Source: Patescibacteria group bacterium
Lineage (GTDB): Bacteria; Patescibacteriota; Minisyncoccia; Minisyncoccales; Minisyncoccaceae
Assembly (NCBI GenBank): GCA_012798645.1
Contig: JAAZMU010000109.1
Coordinates: 1-7,866 of the forward strand
Reading direction: 5' to 3'
DNA: 7,866 nucleotides
Shown: piece by piece, positions 1 through 5,338 of the stretch
Layout: each line of letters starts with the position of its first letter
Position numbering within the stretch: the first letter of the stretch is position 1
The notes under the pieces: generated by a model
The model's database searches: none
The model's input: only the letters and a program-made list of their open reading frames with translations
Told to the model about the DNA's origin: nothing
Program-made: the position numbers and the translations under genes

Positions 1-143
1 GCCACCATCCTTGCATTATGTGAGTTATTGATAAAGGAAGTGGCTGCAATCGTCACGAGCCCCGCCAAGATCCCTATTATTACAATAACTACGAGTAGCT
101 CTATTAAAGTAAAGGAACTATTCTTCTTTAGTATTTTGTTCAT
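1..143 (-). CDS. Type IV prepilin-like protein, N-terminal part (runs off the left edge)
   Basis: Forty-seven codons are visible from an ATG at 143-141, reading toward the left edge. The protein begins MNKILKKNSS followed by FTLIELLVVIVIIGILAGLV. This is a class III (prepilin) signal: a short basic leader, then a hydrophobic helix with Glu at +5 of the mature protein, the residue needed for pilin assembly. By family knowledge a PilD-type peptidase cuts before the Phe and methylates it, and the helix anchors the subunit in the membrane before polymerisation. The residue before the cut is Ser10, not the usual Gly. The C-terminal globular domain lies outside the window, so major pilin, minor pilin and pseudopilin cannot be told apart. 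No Shine-Dalgarno is seen. A weak promoter can be drawn (TTGCGA at 179-174, 18-base spacer, AAAAAT at 155-150, 6 bases to the ATG). pilB lies about 2.5 kb away on the same strand. Confidence 0.88.
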   Translation of the reverse strand, partial: MNKILKKNSSFTLIELLVVIVIIGILAGLVTIAATSFINNSHNARMV

Positions 144-162
144 AGACTTATTTTTTAATTGT

Positions 163-190
163 GCTTTTAATAATCGCAATTATTAAAAGC
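163..190. repeat. Perfect inverted repeat between the divergent pilin and pcm genes
   Basis: GCTTTTAATAAT at 163-174 and ATTATTAAAAGC at 179-190 are exact reverse complements separated by CGCA. The repeat lies in the 105-base gap between two divergent start codons. No T-run follows immediately on either strand and no gene ends here, so a terminator is unlikely. It covers the place where a -35 box of the minus-strand pilin gene would be expected, so an operator for a dimeric regulator is the simplest reading. That role is an inference. Confidence 0.6.
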
Positions 191-213
191 TTGGAATAAG
201 GTGGTTTGTGTAG

Positions 214-242
214 TTTATTCTTTAGGTGATAAATGATATAAT
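214..242 (+). promoter_or_regulatory. Predicted pcm promoter with extended -10
   Basis: A consensus -10 TATAAT lies at 237-242, preceded by TGA at 234-236, which makes an extended -10 (TGn). Seventeen bases upstream is only a poor -35 (TTTATT, 214-219), as expected when an extended -10 is present. The -10 ends 6 bases before the pcm ATG, so the predicted transcription start coincides with the first base of the start codon. Confidence 0.6.
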
Positions 243-248
243 CAAAGT

Positions 249-860
249 ATGAACAAGCAAGAGCTAATAGATTTTCTATTGCAGAATAATATTTTAAAGA
301 CAAAAAGCATTATCAATGCTTTTTTGGAAGTGGACAGAAAAGACTTTGTGCTTGAGGAGAATATTAGCGAAGCTTATAATGACTATCCATTAGATATTGG
401 TTTTAATCAAACAATTTCGCAACCTTCTACAGTTGCATTTATGTTAGAGCTTTTACAACCTAGACAAGGGGAGAGAATATTAGATGTTGGTTCTGGTTCA
501 GGATGGACGTCTGCGCTTTTAGGTCATATTGTAGGCAAGGAAGGTGAAGTGATTGGAGTGGAGATAATCAAAGATCTTGTTTTGTTTGGACGGGCAAATT
601 TAGAAAAGTATGAAGACTTAAATGTTAAAATATATCAAGCAGGGGAAACACTTGGATTTAAAGAAAAAGCACCTTTTGACAAGATACTTGTTTCTGCGGG
701 GGCTAAGGATATTCCTGAAGAATTAATTAAACAGTTGAAAGTTCAAGGAGTGATGGTGATACCAATCTTTGATTCTATTTTTAGGATTTATAAGAAGAGT
801 AAGAGGCAACTTGAAAAGGAAAAGATTCCTGGATTTATGTTTGTGCCTTTGATTTACTAA
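249..860 (+). CDS. pcm: Protein-L-isoaspartate O-methyltransferase
   Basis: This cytosolic enzyme uses S-adenosylmethionine to methylate L-isoaspartyl residues in aged proteins, the first step of their repair. The 203-residue length is normal for bacterial Pcm. The substrate-site signature GFNQTISQP is at residues 51-59, with the family's active-site Ser at 57. SAM motif I LDVGSGSGW is at 78-86, the acidic end of the next strand is near VIGVE (101-105), FDKILVSAGA is at 143-152, and the closing FVPL is at 198-201. The start is fixed by the ATG just after a strong -10 and by a family-like N-terminus; there is no Shine-Dalgarno. Its last 4 bases overlap the end of the convergent lamin-tail gene. 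It appears to be a single-gene transcript. RNA methyltransferases share SAM motif I, but the TISQP motif makes Pcm clear. Confidence 0.93.
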   Translation: MNKQELIDFLLQNNILKTKSIINAFLEVDRKDFVLEENISEAYNDYPLDIGFNQTISQPSTVAFMLELLQPRQGERILDVGSGSGWTSALLGHIVGKEGEVIGVEIIKDLVLFGRANLEKYEDLNVKIYQAGETLGFKEKAPFDKILVSAGAKDIPEELIKQLKVQGVMVIPIFDSIFRIYKKSKRQLEKEKIPGFMFVPLIY

Positions 861-1522
861 GTGTATTGCCTTTTAATAAATACAGCAATTAAGGAAGAAA
901 CAAAAGAAATTTGAAGCATTGTTTTAATAGGGAAGTTTGTTTCTTGAATCACTTCTTCAAGTGATGCTTGCCCTAAGGGTGCAACTTGTTTTTCTTGCTT
1001 TTCTTCTTTTTTTTCTGGTTGAGTGTTTTTGATATTAGGGGCTTTAGGAGAACCTCCTTTTTCGATGCTTGTTTGCCAAGTGTTTTCTATTCTTTCTGCA
1101 GTTTGTTTTGTTTTATTGTCTCCTGCTGTCCATCCTTGGCTAAAGTCAGCTTCGTCAATTATAGTTTGATTGTTATCTTTTAAGGTAATTTTAACACCTG
1201 TGTTTTTAATGGCGCCTGTGTAGATAAGGTCTGCTTTAATGTTTGGCAGGGTGTCATCACTTGTTCTTTCTAAGATGTAAAAGTCGTTTGCTTTAATCAT
1301 GCCTTTTAATTTAATCTCCTTTTCATCAATTAAAAGTGTATAGTTTTCAAGGGAGATGTCTTGACTTGTTTTGTTGAAAAGTTCAATCCATTCTTTGTTG
1401 GCACTTACTTCTGTTCCCATCCAAGCTATTTCATTGATTAAAACACTATTTGCTAGGGCGATATTGAAAGAAAAAAAGAGGGAAAAAAGTATTAAAACAA
1501 TGGAGATTGGGTGTACTTTCAT
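857..1522 (-). CDS. Secreted lamin-tail-domain protein with C-terminal membrane anchor
   Basis: The 221-residue protein has four recognisable parts. Residues 1-24 form a signal peptide (hydrophobic core ISIVLILFSLFFSF, cleavage likely after ALA at 22-24). Residues 26 to about 163 resemble a lamin tail domain, an Ig-like beta fold: VLINEIAWMG at 27-36, then KEWIELFN at 43-50, and an end resembling the usual G-x-P-x-x-P-N (GSPKAPN, 157-163). A Lys/Glu/Gln-rich linker covers about 164-195. A hydrophobic segment near 201-217 is followed by KRQYT, which suggests a C-terminal anchor with a basic cytosolic tail. The domain should face outward. Bacterial lamin-tail domains are often found on secreted proteins and nucleases, but no nuclease domain is present here, so the function is unknown. 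The start overlaps the ruvB stop as ATGA, indicating translational coupling. Confidence 0.82.
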   Translation of the reverse strand: MKVHPISIVLILFSLFFSFNIALANSVLINEIAWMGTEVSANKEWIELFNKTSQDISLENYTLLIDEKEIKLKGMIKANDFYILERTSDDTLPNIKADLIYTGAIKNTGVKITLKDNNQTIIDEADFSQGWTAGDNKTKQTAERIENTWQTSIEKGGSPKAPNIKNTQPEKKEEKQEKQVAPLGQASLEEVIQETNFPIKTMLQISFVSSLIAVFIKRQYT

Positions 1523-2481
1523 AGGTTTAAATGGGCATAGGCTTTTTTGGTGACTTTCCTCCCTTTAGGGGTTCTTTCGATTAGTCCGAGTTGCATAAGA
1601 TAAGGTTCATAAATATCAAGAATAGCTCTTTCTTCTTCGTTTGTTGCTGAGGCTAGTGCTTGAAGTCCGACAGGTCCGCCCTTGAAGTTATTAATAATAG
1701 TTGATATAATTTTTCTATCCTCTTTTGAAAGTCCTAGTTCGTCAATTTCAAGAAAGGTTAATGATTTTTGGGTGATTTGATGTGTGATTATACCATCTCC
1801 TTTTACTTCAGCAAAATCACGAACTCTTTTAAGTAGTTTGTTTGCTGTTCTTGGTGTGAAGCGAGAACGTTTAGCTATCTCATGAACAGCTTTGTCTCCA
1901 ATTTTAGTTTTAAGTATAGAGGCAGATCTTTTAACAATTTCTTCAATTTCTTTTTCAGTGTAAAAGTCTAATTGGAAAATGGCGCCAAACCTTGCTCTTA
2001 GAGGTGAGGTTAAAAGGTCAAGTCTTGTGGTTGCGCCAATTAGCGTAAAGGGTGGTAGCTTAAGGTCAATTGTCTTTGCCATGGGTCCTTTTCCTAGAAT
2101 AAGGTTTAATTTAAAGTCTTCCATAGCAGAATAAAGGTATTCTTCAATCATATGGTTAATTCTATGAATTTCATCAATAAAAAGAATGTCGCCTGGGTTA
2201 AGGTTAGTTAGAACGGCAACAATATCTCCTGACTTTTCAATAATAGGGCCAGCAATCATTTTAATTTTTCTCTCTGTTTCATTTGCGATTAAGCTTGCTA
2301 GGGTTGTTTTACCTAATCCAGGAGGACCATAGAAAAGGAGGTGATCAGGTATTTCATTTCTTTTTTGAGCAGCACTTAAAATGATTTTTAAATTGTCTTT
2401 TATTTTTTCTTGACCAATGTAGGAGTTCCAAGTGGTTGGTCTTAATTCTGAGTCATCAGAATAAGGGTTGACATTTTCCAT
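1519..2481 (-). CDS. ruvB: Holliday junction branch migration ATPase RuvB
   Basis: RuvB is the hexameric AAA+ motor that, with RuvA, drives branch migration of Holliday junctions before RuvC cuts them. At 320 residues it is close to the usual 330-350. Visible elements are Walker A GPPGLGKTT (52-60), Walker B ILFIDE (99-104), sensor 1 GATTR (149-153), the arginine-finger loop SPLRARFG (159-166, finger probably Arg164), the sensor 2 region TPRTAN (209-214) and the winged-helix signature GGPVGLQALA (268-277). The C-terminal EPYLMQLGLIERTPKGR is typical. ruvA and ruvC are not adjacent. The gene follows the candidate structured RNA and is preceded by TATAAC ending 7 bases before the ATG. The lamin-tail gene overlaps its TGA by 4 bases. 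Confidence 0.96.
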   Translation of the reverse strand: MENVNPYSDDSELRPTTWNSYIGQEKIKDNLKIILSAAQKRNEIPDHLLFYGPPGLGKTTLASLIANETERKIKMIAGPIIEKSGDIVAVLTNLNPGDILFIDEIHRINHMIEEYLYSAMEDFKLNLILGKGPMAKTIDLKLPPFTLIGATTRLDLLTSPLRARFGAIFQLDFYTEKEIEEIVKRSASILKTKIGDKAVHEIAKRSRFTPRTANKLLKRVRDFAEVKGDGIITHQITQKSLTFLEIDELGLSKEDRKIISTIINNFKGGPVGLQALASATNEEERAILDIYEPYLMQLGLIERTPKGRKVTKKAYAHLNL

Positions 2482-2488
2482 AAACTAT

Positions 2489-2494
2489 GTTATA
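2489..2494 (-). promoter_or_regulatory. Possible ruvB -10 element
   Basis: On the minus strand TATAAC occupies 2494-2489, a five-of-six match to TATAAT, ending 7 bases before the ruvB ATG. No convincing -35 or TGn extension is present. The distance resembles that at pcm, tsaE and fic, so a leaderless or nearly leaderless ruvB transcript is possible. The surrounding sequence is very AT-rich and chance matches are likely. Confidence 0.35.
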
Positions 2495-2513
2495 TATTAT
2501 TTAGAACTATTAT

Positions 2514-2632
2514 TGAGGCGGGGGTAATTTTGGGGATATTCTTCAGTTAACGGGTACTCTGGTCTTGGCTAGACTATTCCTCGGGAATATCCTTAACTTT
2601 CAGCCAGTACGCTAGAAGACACCCCCTCCTCA
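2514..2632. ncRNA. Candidate structured RNA of unknown family between pilB and ruvB
   Basis: This 119-base block fills most of the 160-base gap between pilB and ruvB. I count 58 G/C bases (49%), well above the clearly AT-rich genes on both sides. The ends pair: TGAGG-C-GGGGGT (2514-2525) against ACCCCC-T-CCTCA (2621-2632), 11 pairs with one central mismatch. Inside are further exact complements: GTCTT (2562-2566) plus CTAG (2569-2572) with CTAGAAGAC (2612-2620); TATTCC (2575-2580) with GGAATA (2584-2589) around a three-base loop; GGATATTC (2534-2541) with GAATATCC (2585-2592); and AGTTAA (2545-2550) with TTAACT (2593-2598). Several cross each other, implying a pseudoknot or alternative folds. 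The coding strand is not settled; both neighbours read minus. I recognise no tRNA, 5S, SRP, tmRNA, RNase P, 6S or riboswitch signature. A mobile hairpin element is the alternative. Confidence 0.5.
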
Positions 2633-2641
2633 GCAATGGTT

Positions 2642-3910
2642 CTAACCAGCTACTCTTTTAACTTCCTCTAAGGTGGTTTCTCTTTTAAGAACTTTGATTA
2701 ATCCGTCTTGTTTAATGCTAGTCATTCCTTTTTGAATGGCTTTTTCTTTTAGGTCAACATATGTAGCAGAAATAGCAATAAAGTTTTTAATTTCATCGTC
2801 TAAAACAAGGGCTTCAAAGATACCAATTCTTCCTTTGTAGCCTGTGTTATTGCACTTATCACAACCTCTAGCTTTTGCTATTTTAGTTTTTTCTTTTAGA
2901 TTTAAGAAAGGCAATTCTTGTTTTAAAAGTTCTAATTCTTCTTTGTTTGCATAAACTAATTCTCTACAATTTTTGCATACTTTTCTGATTAGTCTTTGGG
3001 CGATAATAATGTTTACGGCAGGAGCAATGTTTGTTATTACTTCTCCCAAGGCTTCAAGTCTTGCAATTGTTCCAACAGCATCATTAGTGTGCAGAGTTGA
3101 TAAAACAAGGTGACCAGTTAAAGATGCTTGAATAGCAATTTGTGCGGTTTCAGTGTCCCTTATTTCACCAACAAGGATTGTGTCTGGGTCTTGTCTTACA
3201 ATAGAGCGGAGTCCTGAGGCGAATGTATAGCCCCGCCTTTCATCAACTTGAGTTTGTGTGATTCCATCTAAGTGGTACTCAATTGGGTCTTCAATGGTAA
3301 TAACTTTATTATTTGGTCTACTTATTTTTTTTAAGAAGGCATAGAGCGTGGTTGTTTTACCAGAGCCTGTAGGTCCTGTTACAATAATCATTCCGTTTGG
3401 TTTTTGAATTTCTTCACTAAATAGTTTTTCAAGGTCAGGTCTTAAGCCAAGTTCTTCTAAACTAATTAAGCTTTGTGGGTTTAATACTCTCATAACAATC
3501 GCTTCTCCATATTCAGAGGGGAGGGTAGAAACTCTAATTTCAATTTCAAGATTATGAAACTTAACTGAGAATCTTCCATCTTGAGGGCTTTTTTCAATGT
3601 TTAGCTTTAATCTGCTTAAGAGTTTTATTCTTGATAAAAGTTTTTTATAGAGGGCGTTGTCTATTTCAGCGATACTTGTTAGCATACCATCTATTCTTGC
3701 CCTTATAATAGTTTTGTATTGGGTTGGTTCGGTATGAATATCAGAACCTCTTAAAAGAATAGAGCCGACCATGATTATTTTAATTAAATAAGTAACATCT
3801 TTGTCAATGTTATCAGCAATACAGGTGCGTAAACTTTTTAAGTGTAGGATATTTTCCTTGAAAAAGTTATGCTCTTCTTTAGAAACTGTTATCTGTCCTA
3901 CAATTTCCAT
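2642..3910 (-). CDS. pilB: Type IV pilus assembly ATPase, PilB/GspE family, short N-terminus
   Basis: This is the cytoplasmic hexameric motor that powers pilus (or pseudopilus) extension. The 422 residues contain the complete core: the N2-type start with SDIHTEP (56-62) and RARIDGML (70-77), QDGRF (110-114), LPSEYGEAIVMRVL (130-143), Walker A GPTGSGKTT (179-187), the Asp box TIEDPIEY (205-212), Walker B ILVGEIRD (245-252) and the His box STLHTNDA (271-278). The zinc-binding tetracysteine typical of PilB/GspE is at Cys312, Cys315, Cys350 and Cys353, which argues against the retraction ATPase PilT. The usual 550-600-residue length is not reached because the N-terminal MshEN-type domain is missing; only about 50 residues precede the core. 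One base separates its ATG from the upstream gene's TAA, so the two are one operon. No pilC or pilD is in view. Confidence 0.93.
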   Translation of the reverse strand: MEIVGQITVSKEEHNFFKENILHLKSLRTCIADNIDKDVTYLIKIIMVGSILLRGSDIHTEPTQYKTIIRARIDGMLTSIAEIDNALYKKLLSRIKLLSRLKLNIEKSPQDGRFSVKFHNLEIEIRVSTLPSEYGEAIVMRVLNPQSLISLEELGLRPDLEKLFSEEIQKPNGMIIVTGPTGSGKTTTLYAFLKKISRPNNKVITIEDPIEYHLDGITQTQVDERRGYTFASGLRSIVRQDPDTILVGEIRDTETAQIAIQASLTGHLVLSTLHTNDAVGTIARLEALGEVITNIAPAVNIIIAQRLIRKVCKNCRELVYANKEELELLKQELPFLNLKEKTKIAKARGCDKCNNTGYKGRIGIFEALVLDDEIKNFIAISATYVDLKEKAIQKGMTSIKQDGLIKVLKRETTLEEVKRVAG

Positions 3911-3911
3911 A

Positions 3912-4829
3912 TTATTTTAGAACATTTAGTAATTCTTTTTTAGTTAGATTTTCTTTTTTAAACATACCTCCTTTGTTTTTAACTTGAGCATTAAAGTGAG
4001 TTTTAATTTTGTTTAGGATTTCTTCCTCTTCAGCGTAAAAGATAGAGCTGTTTTGGTTGAAGATGAGTACAAGGTTTTTAATGGAAAAGTAATCTTTGAT
4101 GATTTTTAGAATAAAAGGAATGCTTGCTTCGTCTAAATTAGATACTTCACTGATATAGGTGTTTTGGTTAAATTCCATTTTGTTTAAAACAAAGATTAAG
4201 TCTTGTATCTTTTTTTCATTGTTTCTTTCGCCTCCTTTTTCAATGAGCTTTTGGATAGTTCCTATTTCTCCTTCTTTAACGCCCATAAGTAAAAGCGTGG
4301 CAATGTTTTTATCAACAATGTCTTCAATATTATTAAAAAGTACTTTTGAAACAGAAGCGCCATTTTCTATTAAATTAACTTTTCCGAATCTTCTATTTAG
4401 GTGGCTGTTTGCGATATTAATAATAGTGGTTTTATTTATATCAAAAGAAGAGGATTCTAATTCTTTTAAAGTTTTAAATCCAATGGCGATCACTAGGTCA
4501 CATTTTATATTTTCTTTAGGATTAATTATTTCGCAGAAAAGATCATCTAAAGAAATGTTTTTACTTTCTGGCGTTAGAAAAAGCTTAATGCTGTTTTCTG
4601 TTTTTTCATAAAAGACATCTGAAACAGGTTTTCTTACATTTAAGACAATTTGGGGAGAAGTTTCAAGATTAGGATTAATGGGGAGATTGTTATTAAGTTT
4701 AAAAAAGGTTTGCTTGTTTTGTTTTTTAGCAAGTAGAATAAGGACAAGAGCAGTGGTTAGAAAGTCTATATTTTCATAATCAGCAATAGCAATTCCAATA
4801 GTTTGTGATTTATTTAAATATTCAATCAT
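3912..4829 (-). CDS. Degenerate DHH-family protein, probably catalytically inactive
   Basis: The 305-residue product resembles the DHH phosphoesterase/NrnA fold but lacks the catalytic residues. In active members the text around the name motif reads roughly N-I-D-H-H-x-x-N, then FG, N, and a Ser-rich stretch. Here residues 138-145 are NIANSHLN, followed by RFGKVNLIENGASVSKVLF, so D-H-H has become A-N-S. The early D-x-D-x-x-G-S position falls on ENIDFLT (19-25), and the TDTG position on KEGE (185-188). The C-terminus keeps a trace of the DHHA1 glycine-rich motif (KGGMF, 286-290). This is remote similarity seen by eye. A binding or scaffold role for the pilus motor is possible, since it is the first gene of the pilB transcript, but that is an inference. 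No signal peptide or membrane segment is present. Confidence 0.72.
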   Translation of the reverse strand: MIEYLNKSQTIGIAIADYENIDFLTTALVLILLAKKQNKQTFFKLNNNLPINPNLETSPQIVLNVRKPVSDVFYEKTENSIKLFLTPESKNISLDDLFCEIINPKENIKCDLVIAIGFKTLKELESSSFDINKTTIINIANSHLNRRFGKVNLIENGASVSKVLFNNIEDIVDKNIATLLLMGVKEGEIGTIQKLIEKGGERNNEKKIQDLIFVLNKMEFNQNTYISEVSNLDEASIPFILKIIKDYFSIKNLVLIFNQNSSIFYAEEEEILNKIKTHFNAQVKNKGGMFKKENLTKKELLNVLK

Positions 4830-4836
4830 TATATAT

Positions 4837-4865
4837 AAATTAGTTTATTTCAGGGTAAAAGTCAA
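4837..4865 (-). promoter_or_regulatory. Possible promoter of the DHH-like/pilB operon
   Basis: On the minus strand TTGACT (4865-4860) is followed by a 17-base spacer and TAATTT (4842-4837), which ends 7 bases before the ATG. The -35 is good and the -10 is poor. An alternative -10 in the TATATATAAT run would overlap the start codon. No Shine-Dalgarno is visible. Confidence 0.4.
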
Positions 4866-4874
4866 ATAGGAAAA

Positions 4875-4903
4875 TTGACAGAGACTTTAAAATTAATCAG
4901 AAT
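4875..4903 (+). promoter_or_regulatory. Predicted tsaE promoter
   Basis: A perfect -35 TTGACA (4875-4880) is followed by a 17-base spacer and CAGAAT (4898-4903, four of six). The -10 ends 6 bases before the tsaE ATG, so the expected transcription start falls on the A of the start codon. It is back to back with the minus-strand promoter, the two -35 boxes being 9 bases apart. Confidence 0.6.
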
Positions 4904-4909
4904 AAAGAT

Positions 4910-5338
4910 ATGGAGCAGATTACAAAGTCAGAAAAAGAAACAAGAGAGCTTGTAGGAAAGATATTAGATATTTCTCCCTTTAAAGAGCATGCAACAGTGT
5001 TTGTGCTTGAGGGCGAACTTGGGTCTGGGAAAACAACTTTTGTAAAAGGGCTTGAAGAGATTTTAAAGATTAGAATTAAGAGTCCTACATTTAATATTAT
5101 TAATAAATACAAGATTGATTTTAAAGGTTTTAAGTATTTATACCATATTGATTTTTATAGGGTGAGTGATGTTTTAGGTTTAGAGTTTGAAGAGATTTTA
5201 AAAAGTAAAGAAAATTTAATTTTTATTGAGTGGGGGTCTAATGTTTTAAAAGCTATACCTAGGTATGCAAAGTGGCTTTACTTTGAATACAAGGGTGAGG
5301 ATAAAAGAAGAATTTATGAAAAGAATAATAATTATTGA
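4910..5338 (+). CDS. tsaE: tRNA threonylcarbamoyladenosine biosynthesis ATPase TsaE
   Basis: TsaE is the small ATPase that works with TsaB and TsaD to transfer threonylcarbamoyl to A37 of ANN-decoding tRNAs (t6A). The 142-residue length fits the family. Walker A is GELGSGKTT (35-43). SPTFNIINKY (58-67) matches the conserved SPTF segment, HIDFYRV (79-85) the H-x-D-x-Y-R segment, and FIEWG (105-109) the I-E-W-x element. The start is the ATG just after a good promoter; the sequence before it has no Shine-Dalgarno. The C-terminus is somewhat basic and Asn-rich. The last 23 bases overlap the start of the exonuclease gene, so the two are co-transcribed. tsaB and tsaD are not in the window. Confidence 0.94.
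   Translation: MEQITKSEKETRELVGKILDISPFKEHATVFVLEGELGSGKTTFVKGLEEILKIRIKSPTFNIINKYKIDFKGFKYLYHIDFYRVSDVLGLEFEEILKSKENLIFIEWGSNVLKAIPRYAKWLYFEYKGEDKRRIYEKNNNY

Noticed and set aside
986..1183. Plus-strand Phe-rich open frame opposite the lamin-tail gene
   Set aside because: It is the complement of the Lys/Glu-rich linker and has no promoter or family-like features.
2545..2598. Integron attC-like site (GTTAAC and TTAAC words)
   Set aside because: The words do not fit the GTTRRRY/RYYYAAC core rules and there is no integrase or cassette array.
2514..2632. MITE or other mobile element with 12-base terminal inverted repeats
   Set aside because: The ends do pair, but I see no target-site duplication beside them and the internal complements suggest a folded RNA. 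Not fully excluded.
4159..4611. Plus-strand open frame of 150 codons inside the DHH-like gene
   Set aside because: It is antisense to a gene with family similarity and operon context; its Phe/Ser/Leu-rich product is typical of a shadow frame.
5265..5315. Exonuclease start at ATG 5265
   Set aside because: It adds 17 residues unlike the family and lies deeper inside tsaE; MKRIIIIDSN at 5316 is the expected N-terminus.
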